From Desulfonatronum lacustre DSM 10312 (GTDB lineage: Bacteria > Desulfobacterota > Desulfovibrionia > Desulfovibrionales > Desulfonatronaceae): a DNA stretch of 64,000 nt. The DNA is taken from positions 1,855,582-1,919,581 of the forward strand of contig NZ_KI912608.1 of assembly GCF_000519265.1 (NCBI RefSeq). Direction: 5' to 3'. Both the position numbers and the translations under genes were made by a program. The notes below the pieces were generated by a model that was not told the DNA's origin, searched no databases, and was given only the letters and a program-made list of their open reading frames with translations. Position 1 is the stretch's first letter, and every line of letters starts with the position of its first letter. Below, piece after piece: positions 51,796 through 61,079 of the stretch.

Positions 51796-53028
51796 TCACT
51801 CCTGAGCCGCCAACTCCTCCATGGTGTCACTGTCCCGCAACCCTAAAAAGTAGAGCACTCCGTCCAGCCCCATATTGGAGATGGCTTGGCCCGCGCCCTG
51901 CCGGACCACGGGTTTGGCGTGAAAGGCGATGCCCAGCCCGGCCACGTCCAGCATGGGCAGGTCGTTGGCTCCGTCGCCCACGGCAATGACCTGGGCCAGG
52001 GAGATATGTTCCTTGGCCGCGATCTCCTTGAGCAGCCGGGCCTTGCCTGGACCGTCCACGATCTCGCCCACCAGCCCCCCGGTGAGCAGGCCGTCCCGGA
52101 TTTCCAGTTCGTTGGCGTACAGATAGTCGATACCCAGCCGCTCTTGCAGGCGCCCACCGAAATAGGTGAAGCCCCCGGACAGAATGGCGATGGTGTAGCC
52201 CAGATTCTTGAGGGTGCGGATCAACCGTTCGGCCCCCTCGGTCAGCGGCAGGGTTTCAACTACCTCCTCAAGCACGGACTCCGACAGCCCCCGCAGCAGC
52301 CCCACCCGTTTGCGCAGGCTCTGAGAAAAATCCAGCTCCCCGCGCATGGCCGCTTCGGTGATGGCGGCGACTTCCTCGCCCACCCCGGCCCGTTTGGCCA
52401 GCTCATCGATGACCTCGGCCTGGATCAGGGTGGAATCCATGTCAAAACAGACCAAGCGACGGATCCGACGAAAGGCGTTATCTTCCTGAAACCCGATGTC
52501 GATGCCCTGCTCCCGGGACAGTTCCAGAAAAGCGGCACGCATGGCTGAGATGTCCGCCGGGGTGCCGCGCACGGAAAACTCCACGCAGGTCCGGGGCATG
52601 GCCGCGGGATCGGCCAGGGACCTGCGCCCGGAAAGGCGGGTGATGCCGAAAATACTCAGGCCGTTGTCCGTGATCACCTGAGCCAGACGGGCCAGATTCT
52701 CGGCCGTCAAGGTCCGGCCCAGCAGGGTCACGATATGCCGCCGACGCCCCTGCTGGCCGACCCAGTGCTCGTAATCTTCCTCGGAAACAGGTGAAAACTT
52801 GAGGGTCAGGCCCAGGTTGTAGGCCCAGAACAGCAAATCCTTGATCACGGGCGAGGCCTGATTTTCCCGGGGCACCTCCACCAGCACGCCCAGGGACAAT
52901 TCCTCGTGAATCACGGACTGGGAGATGTCCAGGACCGTTGTCCCGGACGCCGCCAACTGATCCATTATCCCGGCCAAAAGACCATCCCGGTCCGTACCGG
53001 TCAACTGAATAAGAATGATTTCGCGCAT
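51796..53028 (-). CDS. serB: Phosphoserine phosphatase SerB with N-terminal ACT domains
   Basis: 410 residues. The N-terminal 180 hold two ACT-like repeats (IILIQLTGTDRDGLLAGIMDQL and HIVTLLGRTLTAENLARLAQVI). The HAD phosphatase domain has VCFDMDSTLIQAEVIDELA (catalytic Asp), ILSGGFTYFGGRLQERLG and VIAVGDGANDLPMLDVAGLGIAFHAKP. It makes serine from phosphoserine; the ACT domains may sense serine. The start is at MREIILIQ; the frame running up to 53298 has no homology. Confidence 0.93.
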   Translation of the reverse strand: MREIILIQLTGTDRDGLLAGIMDQLAASGTTVLDISQSVIHEELSLGVLVEVPRENQASPVIKDLLFWAYNLGLTLKFSPVSEEDYEHWVGQQGRRRHIVTLLGRTLTAENLARLAQVITDNGLSIFGITRLSGRRSLADPAAMPRTCVEFSVRGTPADISAMRAAFLELSREQGIDIGFQEDNAFRRIRRLVCFDMDSTLIQAEVIDELAKRAGVGEEVAAITEAAMRGELDFSQSLRKRVGLLRGLSESVLEEVVETLPLTEGAERLIRTLKNLGYTIAILSGGFTYFGGRLQERLGIDYLYANELEIRDGLLTGGLVGEIVDGPGKARLLKEIAAKEHISLAQVIAVGDGANDLPMLDVAGLGIAFHAKPVVRQGAGQAISNMGLDGVLYFLGLRDSDTMEELAAQE

Positions 53029-53414
53029 GGGTTCTTTTCTTACGATGCAAAAATGCCGGTTGAGAGTTGAAAACAAACCGTCAAGACCGACAGGACTTCC
53101 CCCTATCGTCAGGACGCCGGATATTTGCTTGAGCGAGCCCCTCGCGTCAAGGAAAGCTGATGCTGAATCGAAAAGAAGGAAAAAGCCCGAGAGAAACAGC
53201 CGAATAGGGGAGAAGCTCGCGTCCTTTGATCCGGAAGAAGATGACGCCCAGACAGAACAACAAAACAGAAATAGTGACACAGGGAATGCCGTTGACAATA
53301 TATCTTCACATAAGATAGTCTTCTTTTCAATAATCGTCGACCGGGCGAATCCGGACCGACCTGTGAATCACTTGGGTTGCCGACCAGTGGGACCCGTCAA
53401 ACCTCGGAGGAAGC
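53029..53414. other. Divergent intergenic region serB / exported protein
   Basis: About 385 bases without a credible gene. TTGACAATATATCTTCACAT at about 53290 has a -35-like hexamer and AT-rich follow-up on the plus strand, a possible promoter for the exported protein, but no good -10 at 16-18 bases. Nothing else recognised. Confidence 0.35.
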
Positions 53415-54170
53415 ATGAGAGCATTCAAGCACGTTACAGTTGGCGTGGTCATGGCCGCCTTGATGGCCTTCTTTGTGATGGCCGGTTCGGCTCAGGCCGG
53501 ATCATTGCGGTTTTACGCCAACGGCGAAGAGTTGGCGACGGAGGGTTTTCTTGCTCCCAAGCTGACCAAGGACGGCTGGACCCTGACGTTCAGCCATATT
53601 TTCGTCACCTTGTCCGAGATCACGGCCTACCAGGTCGATCCCCCCTACGACGCCCAGGCCGGCGGACCCATCGCCGCCGCGTCCACGGTGGAGCTGGAAG
53701 GCGTGCATACCATTGATCTGGTCATGCAGGCGGACGAGGACTCCCGGATCCTGGTGGGCGAGACCCCGGCCCAGGCCGGGCACTACAACGCCATTTCCTG
53801 GAAAATGACCAACGCCGGAGAAGGCATGCTGGCTGGATACTCCATGGTCATTACCGGTGAAGCGCAAAAGGACGACCAAACGGTCAAGTTCCAACTCTAT
53901 TCCAACGAGGAACGAACCTATCGTTGCGGTGAGTTTGTCGGGGATGAACGGAAAGGTTTTCTGGAGCAGGACGGCTTGGCCGATTTGGAGATGACCTTTC
54001 ACCTTGATCACGTTTTCGGTCGCGCCGACAAGCCCGCGGATGACGAAATGAACATCAAGGCTCTCGGCTTCGCGCCCTTCGCGGATGGGGCGAAAAAGCA
54101 CATGCTCAAACTCCACGGCCTGCACATCGGCCACGCCGGTGAAGGACACTGTAGCGTGGAATGGCACTGA
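53415..54170 (+). CDS. Exported protein of unknown function
   Basis: 251 residues with a clear signal peptide (VTVGVVMAALMAFFVMAGSAQA, cleaved near residue 28). The mature part is beta-rich (LRFYANGEELATEG, WTLTFSHIFVTLSEITAYQV, VELEGVHTIDLVMQADED, GHYNAISWKMTN) and ends with several histidines (HMLKLHGLHIGHAGEGH), suggestive of metal binding. I do not recognise the family with confidence. GGAGGAAGC precedes the ATG. It is followed by a second exported protein with an N-terminal histidine. Confidence 0.7.
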   Translation: MRAFKHVTVGVVMAALMAFFVMAGSAQAGSLRFYANGEELATEGFLAPKLTKDGWTLTFSHIFVTLSEITAYQVDPPYDAQAGGPIAAASTVELEGVHTIDLVMQADEDSRILVGETPAQAGHYNAISWKMTNAGEGMLAGYSMVITGEAQKDDQTVKFQLYSNEERTYRCGEFVGDERKGFLEQDGLADLEMTFHLDHVFGRADKPADDEMNIKALGFAPFADGAKKHMLKLHGLHIGHAGEGHCSVEWH

Positions 54171-54262
54171 TTCCATGCACCACCTCACGACACGAAGCTT
54201 CCGGGGCGGTCGGTTCTCCACCCCGGAAGCCACCCCGAAAACCACCTAGGAAGCCATCCTGC

Positions 54263-54775
54263 ATGCACCGTAGCTCCCTCGCTCCATGGCCGGGCACGGC
54301 GGCTTGGCTTCTCGTCATGCTCCTCGCTCTGGCTGCGCCCGAAAACCTGTGTGCCCATGGTGCGATGATCGACGTCTCTCAGACCACGGGCGTCGTCATC
54401 CAAGCCGGATACGACACGGGCCAGCCCATGTCCGAGGCCCAGGTCACGGTCTACGCTCCGGACAATCCGGCCACCCCGTGGAAGACCGGACAAACCGACG
54501 CCGACGGCCGATTCTCCTTTGTACCAGACCCGGCCATCCCGGGAACATGGGCTATCCAGGCCAGACAGGCCGGACACGGAGCCATGGCGCACATCCGGAT
54601 CGACTCTCCGCGTGACGCGCCTTCCGAACCTTCCTCCCACGTCCTTTCCCACCCCGCAACCCGCCTTCCCTCCGGCGTCACCCCGTGGCAACACGCCTTG
54701 ATGATCGGGTCCGTGGTCTGGGGATGCGTGGGAACGGCCCTGTTTTTTTCGCGCCGAAAACCATTTTGCCGCTGA
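54263..54775 (+). CDS. Exported, membrane-anchored beta-sandwich protein (CbiL/NikL-like accessory)
   Basis: 170 residues: signal peptide (AAWLLVMLLALAAPENLCAHG) giving a mature N-terminus at or near histidine, a carboxypeptidase-regulatory-like beta domain (VVIQAGYDTGQPMSEAQVTVYAPD, GQTDADGRFSFVPD), a linker and a C-terminal membrane anchor (ALMIGSVVWGCVGTALFF). The architecture mirrors the CbiL-like gene at 43.6 kb, so it may help a metal uptake system together with the preceding exported protein. The 5' leader contains the direct repeat GGAAGCCACCC. Confidence 0.62.
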   Translation: MHRSSLAPWPGTAAWLLVMLLALAAPENLCAHGAMIDVSQTTGVVIQAGYDTGQPMSEAQVTVYAPDNPATPWKTGQTDADGRFSFVPDPAIPGTWAIQARQAGHGAMAHIRIDSPRDAPSEPSSHVLSHPATRLPSGVTPWQHALMIGSVVWGCVGTALFFSRRKPFCR

Positions 54776-54876
54776 CCCGCGGGGCATACTCGCGACCGCG
54801 GACCGGTTCACGGACAAGGCGTCCTCGGCCATTGCTTCACGGGTCATATCGATCTTTCCGCTTCAAGCTTGAAGGC

Positions 54877-56322
54877 TTACTCCACCGTCATGTTCCGGGC
54901 CAGTTCACCCAGGACCTGAATCCCCGCCTCCAGGTCCTGGGAAATAGCATGGCCGCAACTGAGCCGAATATAGTTGCTGAACTTGTCCTGGCTGGAAAAG
55001 GCCACGCCCGGGGCCACGCCGATGCCCATCTCCAGGGCACGATAGAAATACTTCACCGAATCCACGCTTGAAGACAGCTCCAGCCAGAGCACGGCCCCTC
55101 CGGTGGGCCGGGTGACTCGGGTGGATTCTGGAAAATACCGCGCGATAAGGCAGAGCATATGTCGCATCTGTTCCTCGATGCCGCCGCGCAGTCGCTTGAG
55201 ATGCCGTTGGTACAGCCCGGCCCGGAGATATTCGGCCACGGCCCGCTGGGTCGGCGTGGCCGAGCAGATGTTGGTGGTGGCTTTGACCTCGAAGGCCTTG
55301 GTGAAATACCGCCCGGGCATGATCCAGCCCACGCGATAACCCGGAGCCAGGGTCTTGGAAAATGAAGAACACTGAATGACCAGCCCCTTGGGGTCGAACG
55401 CCCGGCAACTCAAGGGGCGGGCCGGTCCGAAATAAATATCCGCGTAAACCTCGTCCTCAATCAACGGAATATCCTTTTTCGTGAGGATGGCGACGATTTC
55501 CTTCTTGGCCTCGTCCGGGGTGAGCGAGCCGTCGGGATTGTTGAAATTGGGATTGAAAATGCAGGCCTTGACGTCGTGCATGGTTACGGCCCGGCGTACA
55601 TCCTCGGGATTGATCCCGTTTTCAGGGCAGGAGGAGATTTCCACGGCCCGGAGCCCCAGGTTTTCCAATAAATGCAGGAAACAGTAGTAAGCCGGGGCCG
55701 CGATGAGCACGATATCCCCAGGCCTGGTCAAAACACGCAGGGCGATGTTCAAAGCCTCCTGACAACCGGAGGTGACGATAACTTCCTCGGGACGGGACGG
55801 GACGCCGTCCTCCGCGACTCGCAGGGCAATCTGTCTTCGCAGTTCAGGGTCTCCTTCGATGGGCTCGTACTGGGCCGCGACCATGGGCGCTTCACGGACC
55901 ATGGAAGCGAGAATTCGACTCAGCGCCTTGATGGGCAACAGCTCCTGGCCGATGGTGGCCACGCCGAACGGCAGGATGTCCTCCCGGCCCACGCCCTTGA
56001 ATACCGTACGGATCAACTCCCCACGGGTGGCGCTGGTGGGCACGAGATTTGAAGGAGTGCGACAGGGCGCCTCCAGGGTGCCGCGAAAGCCGGGGCGCAC
56101 GTAAAAGCCGGATTTGGGCCGCGCCTCAACCACGCCCTTGCGCTCCAATTCCAAATACGCCTGATTCACCGTGGCCAGACTGACACGGAGCCTGCTGCTC
56201 TGCTTGCGCAGCGAAGGCAGCTTATCCCCGGGGCGCAGCACACCATCCTCAATCTGTTCCATGATTTGCTTTTCGACGGCAACATACCGAAATTGTTCGG
56301 AAGACATTCGCAACATCTCCAT
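54877..56322 (-). CDS. MocR/PdxR-type GntR regulator with aminotransferase domain
   Basis: 481 residues. The N-terminal GntR winged helix (YVAVEKQIMEQIEDGVLRPGDKLPSLRKQSSRLRVSLATVNQAYLELERKGVVEARPKSGFYV) is fused to a class I aminotransferase domain with VTSGCQEALNIALRVL, NPNFNNPDG, IEDEVYADIYF and CSSFSKTLAPGYRVGW (the PLP-binding lysine is the K of SSFSK). Such proteins regulate PLP, GABA or amino-acid genes. GGGAGAAG precedes ATG 56322. It is divergent from a DUF2917 gene with a CTGTAT-N9-ATACAG palindrome between them. Confidence 0.9.
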   Translation of the reverse strand: MEMLRMSSEQFRYVAVEKQIMEQIEDGVLRPGDKLPSLRKQSSRLRVSLATVNQAYLELERKGVVEARPKSGFYVRPGFRGTLEAPCRTPSNLVPTSATRGELIRTVFKGVGREDILPFGVATIGQELLPIKALSRILASMVREAPMVAAQYEPIEGDPELRRQIALRVAEDGVPSRPEEVIVTSGCQEALNIALRVLTRPGDIVLIAAPAYYCFLHLLENLGLRAVEISSCPENGINPEDVRRAVTMHDVKACIFNPNFNNPDGSLTPDEAKKEIVAILTKKDIPLIEDEVYADIYFGPARPLSCRAFDPKGLVIQCSSFSKTLAPGYRVGWIMPGRYFTKAFEVKATTNICSATPTQRAVAEYLRAGLYQRHLKRLRGGIEEQMRHMLCLIARYFPESTRVTRPTGGAVLWLELSSSVDSVKYFYRALEMGIGVAPGVAFSSQDKFSNYIRLSCGHAISQDLEAGIQVLGELARNMTVE

Positions 56323-56370
56323 TCTGCTTCTCCCTAGCCACAAAACTGTTATAGTTATTTTTTCGTTTTT

Positions 56371-56391
56371 CTGTATCTGTCCATAATACAG
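56371..56391. promoter_or_regulatory. Palindrome, possible MocR operator
   Basis: CTGTAT (56371-56376) and ATACAG (56386-56391) are perfect inverses 9 bases apart, in the divergent promoter between the MocR-type gene and the DUF2917 gene, where autoregulation by a GntR protein is expected. Confidence 0.5.
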
Positions 56392-56487
56392 ATTTCAAGG
56401 TCTAACTCTCCTCACAGCAGTGGGTCAAGGACTGCCCACGTCCGTCAGAGATGAGTACGAAGAAACCTTCAGCTTCGGGAGGCGACT

Positions 56488-56838
56488 ATGGTCACGGGGA
56501 GATGCACGGATCGCGTTGATGCTCCGAACAGAGAAACAGGGACGTTGCAAGGGTTACGGAAACGGATGATCACCCTTGGCGGTAACGTACTTGCCCTGGC
56601 TGGGCTGCTTCTGGCCAGACGCCCCGTGGAAATCACTCTGCGCGACCGACAAATCGCCACCGTCGCCGGACGAAGACGAGTGCGCGTGGTCTGCCTCAGC
56701 GGTCGGGCCTGGGTCACGTCCGAAGGCGACGGCAAGGACTACGAGTTGAGGCCGGGCAACGAGGTCAAGCCCGGCGGCTGGGGCAAAACCGCCATAACCG
56801 GCTATGGTCCGGAAACCAGAATCGCGATTTTGCGTTGA
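56488..56838 (+). CDS. DUF2917-family protein
   Basis: 116 residues. A hydrophobic stretch (LGGNVLALAGLLLARRPVEITL) and the DUF2917 core VRVVCLSGRAWVTSEGDGKDYELRPGNEVKPG (a small cupin-like domain) are seen. GGGAGGCG lies ahead of the ATG. Divergent from the MocR-type gene, so it may be its target. Function unknown. Confidence 0.78.
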   Translation: MVTGRCTDRVDAPNRETGTLQGLRKRMITLGGNVLALAGLLLARRPVEITLRDRQIATVAGRRRVRVVCLSGRAWVTSEGDGKDYELRPGNEVKPGGWGKTAITGYGPETRIAILR

Positions 56839-56935
56839 CGCGAAGGTCCCGGGCAGGCATCCGGCAATCCGGAGCGGGCAGTCCCGTCCTTGATATCGAC
56901 CCTGGGAAAGTACACGGACGAACGCACCAACGACA

Positions 56936-56966
56936 AAGCCCCGGCGACTTACGTCATCCGGGGCTT
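56936..56966. terminator. Hairpin between DUF2917 and ssb, bidirectional terminator candidate
   Basis: AAGCCCCGG (56936-56944) and CCGGGGCTT (56958-56966) form a 9-bp GC-rich stem between two convergent genes. The T-tracts are short, so strength is uncertain. Confidence 0.6.
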
Positions 56967-56995
56967 CGTGGGTATCTGTGATTCTTGAAAACAGG

Positions 56996-57427
56996 CTAAA
57001 ACGGCACCTCATCCATTCCGCTTTCCGAAGGCTGAGCCATGGGCCCCGGAGAGTGGCGGTCATCGGGCATGGGGGCCTCTTCAGTGCGCTGGCCCTTGGA
57101 ATCCATGGCCTGGACCCGCTGGGCCACGATTTCCGTGGTGTATCGATCCTGACCCTGTTGGTCCTGCCATTTACGGGTCTGAAGCTTGCCCTCGACCATC
57201 ACCAGTCGGCCCTTGGTCAGATAGTTCCCCACGAACTCGGACTGCTTGCCCCAGACCACCACCCGGTGCCATTCCGCCTTCTCCACCTTTTGGCCGTCCT
57301 TATCCGTGTAGGACTCGTCCGTGGCCATGGTGAAGTTGGCCACCGGCTGTCCGCTCTGGGTGTAGGCCAACTTCGGGTCTTGCCCGAGTCTGCCGACAAG
57401 AATGACTTTATTCAGTGATCCACTCAT
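56996..57427 (-). CDS. ssb: Single-stranded DNA-binding protein
   Basis: 143 residues with the OB fold of SSB ([78 protein letters not shown]) and the conserved acidic C-terminal tip MDEVPF for partner binding. GTAGGAGGAATC precedes the ATG. It lies eight bases after the stop of a small hypothetical gene. Confidence 0.97.
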   Translation of the reverse strand: MSGSLNKVILVGRLGQDPKLAYTQSGQPVANFTMATDESYTDKDGQKVEKAEWHRVVVWGKQSEFVGNYLTKGRLVMVEGKLQTRKWQDQQGQDRYTTEIVAQRVQAMDSKGQRTEEAPMPDDRHSPGPMAQPSESGMDEVPF

Positions 57428-57435
57428 GATTCCTC

Positions 57436-57801
57436 CTACGGTGTCGGAAAGGCTTGCTTCTTGACCACGCTTTCCAGTTCGTCCAGGACATCTTCCAGTT
57501 CATAGGTGATCCGGTCGGCCGCATCGGCTTGACGGTCGGCCAGGGCGTCTTCCAAGCGCCGATCCAGTTCTCGCAAGACTTCGACATCCCTTTCCAGAAG
57601 ATTTTTGAGATCACGGGGCCAATCCTCCCCGAACTTCCATTTGTCTTCCAGCACGGCCGTCAATTGCCGCACCCCGACGTCCTTCAAGTCGACGGATTGC
57701 TTCTCGCCCCAAGCCAGTCTGCTCAGTTCAGGCCATCGACTGTACACGTCATCCGGATCATACGTAACGGCGCTGACGCGAACCTGTAAAATTTTGCCCA
57801 T
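57436..57801 (-). CDS. Conserved hypothetical protein
   Basis: 121 residues, acidic, without membrane segments: [28 protein letters not shown] at the N-terminus and a helical C-terminus ([42 protein letters not shown]). I do not recognise a family. AGAGGAAATCC precedes ATG 57801. It sits between the acetyl-CoA carboxylase carrier-like gene and ssb, all on the minus strand. Confidence 0.7.
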   Translation of the reverse strand: MGKILQVRVSAVTYDPDDVYSRWPELSRLAWGEKQSVDLKDVGVRQLTAVLEDKWKFGEDWPRDLKNLLERDVEVLRELDRRLEDALADRQADAADRITYELEDVLDELESVVKKQAFPTP

Positions 57802-57850
57802 GGATTTCCTCTCTTTGTCTGGATGCGGGTTGATCCGTTCCGGCGAGAAA

Positions 57851-58501
57851 TCAGTCCTGCTCCACCCACTCACTCTGAACCCGGCTGACCACGTCCTGAA
57901 TCGTGGAAAGCTGGTCCTTGCGACAGACGCCGATCAAAGGCGCTCCGGCGTCGACGTTTTGATTGGCCTCGAAATACACGGCATAGATGATGCCCTCCGG
58001 CCCGACGTAGTTTAACTGGCTTTCCCGCTTCATCCGCGAAACGATGAACAGATCCATGTCCGGCCGGACTTCCACGGACTGACATCCTTTGGACTTCACT
58101 TTGATGTCCACGTCCGGTCGAAAATAATACTTGGCCCGCTCCGGCGCATTGAACAGATGCAACGTTTTCCGCAGCAGCCGATCCAGCACTTCCTCTTTGC
58201 TGAGAAAGTGCCGAATGGTCATCAGCCGGGTTCCGGCCTGAACGAATCGTCCCGCCAGTTCCGTATGCACATGCTCCACAACGCCCTTGAGGGCGGCGTG
58301 AATCAGCTTCTTGTTCTTTTCACGATCCAGACGAGCAAGCAACGTGCCGGGCTTTTCACGCCACGCTCCGGACGGCCCGACGACGTTCGCCCCCGGAGCG
58401 TCCACCACGAACTCCACGGTCCCGGTATGCGGAGCCGTGATAACGACCTCCTCAAAGGGGGAAGCCTTAATCTCGTCCAGTAATTCGGTTATGTTCAGCA
58501 A
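57851..58501 (-). CDS. Biotin-carrier-like protein of the acetyl-CoA carboxylase cluster
   Basis: 216 residues from a TTG start (an in-frame TGA lies immediately upstream, so no longer start is possible). Two barrel-sandwich-like segments can be seen: KKLIHAALKGVVEHVHTELAGRFVQAGTRLM near residue 64, and VSRMKRESQLNYVGPEGIIYAVYFEANQNVDAGAPLIGV near residue 155, where the lysine of RMKRE takes the place of the usual biotinyl MKM. It lies directly behind the AccA-AccD fusion and near accC, so it probably carries the biotin, though the motif is not standard. Confidence 0.7.
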   Translation of the reverse strand: MLNITELLDEIKASPFEEVVITAPHTGTVEFVVDAPGANVVGPSGAWREKPGTLLARLDREKNKKLIHAALKGVVEHVHTELAGRFVQAGTRLMTIRHFLSKEEVLDRLLRKTLHLFNAPERAKYYFRPDVDIKVKSKGCQSVEVRPDMDLFIVSRMKRESQLNYVGPEGIIYAVYFEANQNVDAGAPLIGVCRKDQLSTIQDVVSRVQSEWVEQD

Positions 58502-58575
58502 TCAGCACCCCCAACTTCAGTTTTCTCGTATTCACGCGAGGCCTCGGCAAGGTTGATGGCCGGGGCCTCCGGCGA

Positions 58576-60831
58576 CTAGCGGTAATACAGATTCCTTCCT
58601 CCCACGGTCAGGAGGGCTTGATAGACGTTCTTGCGCATCTCCCGGCGGTCCCAGACGCCCTGAATATGCCCGCGCGACAAGGCCTGATACGCTCCGTGAT
58701 AGTGCGGCTCCACCGGCATGCCCGTGGTCTCCTGAATCACGCCGGGACCGGCGAAACCGACCCTGGAGGAACGGATCGCGAATTGGTACGGAGAACAGCC
58801 CAGAAAACTGGCCACGGGTCCGGCGTAGGAATTCGTGTCGTAGACCACGAGATACAGTCCACCGTCTTCCAGGTACCGCCGAACGGCCATGGTACATCGC
58901 GGCATCTGGATAACGCCCAGGGTCCCTTCCTGAATGCGAATTCCGGCAGTGCCGTGGACGTAGGCTATGAATGGGGTATGCTTTTTACGCGCCCGGTCAA
59001 CGGCGCGGATGAATTTTTCGCCTTCCGCCGCCCCCACCGAGCCCCCTCGAAAACCGGCCGCGAGCATGGCCGTGACCACGCTCACACCGTTGATGGTGGC
59101 CTCGAAGGTCATGCACGAGCTTTTCAGCCCCGTCTTGCGCTTGGCTTCCTCCAGTTTCAAGTCCAGGCCCTCGTAACCAAGAGGATTCTTGGCCTCGATC
59201 TGGGCATTGAATTCCCTGACGGAATCCGGATCATACACGTTGCGCAGATACCAGTCGTATTCCATCGGGAAGTGGTGTCCGCAGTGAATGCAGACCCCGG
59301 CCCATTCGCCGAACAGGTCTGGAGCCCACATGTCCAGACAGCCGTGAATCGGCGTGTTGGGACAGGTGATGGTCACGTCCTGTTTGGCCTTGGGGCTGAG
59401 ATACTCCTTTTTCGGCTCCGCCTCGCGCTCCTCCCACCGGGACAACTGGGTCAGTTGGCATTGGTCCCCGCCCGCGTCTCCTTCGCCCCCCTTCAGGGAG
59501 CCCTTGATCCGCTTGATGGGCGCGAAGCACTTGTTCAGCACCACCTGAAACTCGGCCCCCACGTCCTCGGCCACCTGGGTCACCTTTTTCTGATGCTTGC
59601 GCCAGAAATCGTACTTGAAAAAGGAATAGACCGACCACCCCAGATCCGTCCCGTAATCATAGACTCTTCGCCCCAGGGAGCGCCGGTCCAGTACGGCATG
59701 TCGGCTCATGGTCATAAAGCGCTGGTAGCGCTTCCAGAGCAACCGATCCCGAGCCGCCGCGCCAAGCTTCCAACGGACGAAAATATTCTCCGCGTTGGCC
59801 CCGGGTGATTTCTTCTGACGCATGACGGCCTTGGCCCGAAAGTAGTTCATCCCGCGAACCCGCAGGACGATCTCGTCCGTGGCGTTGATCACTTCCTGAC
59901 GCAATGTCCGAAAGAAATCAAAATGCTCCGTCCGCGCCCCCAGTACCGGCTCCTGGATGATCCTGTCCACAAGCCCCAGGGAGAGGTTGTCTTCAGCGGT
60001 AATTTTGAGTTGTTTCGCGCATTTTTCCACCAAATCCGACGGAACGCGCTGCCCTTGCCTGATACGCCCCTCAATGGCCGCCGCGCCTTCCGGAGAAATC
60101 ACCGAGTAATACCCGTGGGAAAGCATCAGCCGCACGTCGGCCAGCCCGATGGCTTCCGCTCCCCCGGACCCGCCCTCGGAAAAAATGGCGATCACCGGGA
60201 CCCGCAATCCGGCCATTTCATAGATGTTTCGGGCAATCTGCTGAGCAGCTCCGGGATAGTCCTCAAGGGGAAACGCGCCGGGCGTGTTCACGTAGGCATG
60301 GATGGGAATGTTCTCGGTCTCGGCGACCTTCATGTACTGCAAGGCCTTGGCGTTCCCCCAGGGCTTGACCGAACCGCCGTTGCGGAACTCCTGGCCGTGA
60401 CCTTTTTCCTGGCCGATGACCATCACGGATTGGTTGAAGACCTTGTTCCCCACCCGTCGGGTGATGTAGGCCCTGGCGATCAGCATGCTGGGGTCCACGC
60501 TGTATTCGTCCTGGCCGCCGATCTCCGTGTAGTTGTCGTAGACGTGCTCCAGAATGTCCTTCAATGAAATCCGCTGGGGATGTCGAACGATCCGGACCTT
60601 GTCCATGGGCGTGAGCTGCCGCTCCAGCTTCTTCTCCAGAAAACCGAACAGATCCTCCAGTGAAGAAATTTGTCGGATTTGTTCCGAAGGATCCAGCTTG
60701 GGAAGCTGCTCCTCGAACTCCTGAAGTTTGGCCCGCAAAAGCAATACATTTTCATTCTCTTTCGGACCAAAAATATCCTGAATGTACTTTAGCCGCTCAC
60801 GCAGTTCGAAAATGGTTTTATCTATATCCAT
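58576..60831 (-). CDS. Fused acetyl-CoA carboxylase carboxyltransferase (AccA-AccD)
   Basis: 751 residues. The N-terminal half is the alpha subunit (IFELRERLKYIQDIFG, MVIGQEKGHG, MKVAETENIPIHAYVNTPGAFP, IFSEGGSGGAEAIGLADVRLML); the C-terminal half is the beta subunit with a zinc-finger-like part (CPNTPIHGC, VCIHCGHHFPMEYD) and the crotonase core (AAEGEKFIRAVDRARKKHTPFIAYVHGTAGIRIQEG, FAGPGVIQETTGMP). The order alpha-beta in one chain is opposite to the usual separate accD and accA genes. It transfers CO2 from biotin to acetyl-CoA, the first step in fatty-acid synthesis. The start is at the ATG just after an in-frame GTG. Confidence 0.88.
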   Translation of the reverse strand: MDIDKTIFELRERLKYIQDIFGPKENENVLLLRAKLQEFEEQLPKLDPSEQIRQISSLEDLFGFLEKKLERQLTPMDKVRIVRHPQRISLKDILEHVYDNYTEIGGQDEYSVDPSMLIARAYITRRVGNKVFNQSVMVIGQEKGHGQEFRNGGSVKPWGNAKALQYMKVAETENIPIHAYVNTPGAFPLEDYPGAAQQIARNIYEMAGLRVPVIAIFSEGGSGGAEAIGLADVRLMLSHGYYSVISPEGAAAIEGRIRQGQRVPSDLVEKCAKQLKITAEDNLSLGLVDRIIQEPVLGARTEHFDFFRTLRQEVINATDEIVLRVRGMNYFRAKAVMRQKKSPGANAENIFVRWKLGAAARDRLLWKRYQRFMTMSRHAVLDRRSLGRRVYDYGTDLGWSVYSFFKYDFWRKHQKKVTQVAEDVGAEFQVVLNKCFAPIKRIKGSLKGGEGDAGGDQCQLTQLSRWEEREAEPKKEYLSPKAKQDVTITCPNTPIHGCLDMWAPDLFGEWAGVCIHCGHHFPMEYDWYLRNVYDPDSVREFNAQIEAKNPLGYEGLDLKLEEAKRKTGLKSSCMTFEATINGVSVVTAMLAAGFRGGSVGAAEGEKFIRAVDRARKKHTPFIAYVHGTAGIRIQEGTLGVIQMPRCTMAVRRYLEDGGLYLVVYDTNSYAGPVASFLGCSPYQFAIRSSRVGFAGPGVIQETTGMPVEPHYHGAYQALSRGHIQGVWDRREMRKNVYQALLTVGGRNLYYR

Positions 60832-61079
60832 CACGGGTTATTCTCTAAATATGATCGATTAGGGTTGGTGCGGGCAATCCATGAGCTGGTCCTCCACAGT
60901 GCGAAGAGGCACGGGCGACAACTCCGAACTCCCAAATCGGCACCTTGCGGCCCAAGTGATTCTCGGCTGCAAAGGCATGACAAAATCCTCACCGGGTTCC
61001 TGCTCCCATGACTTCATGGATGAGGGGGTGTTCCAATGATGTGCTCGAAGCGTAACAGTGAATCTTCTCGGAGAGAAAA

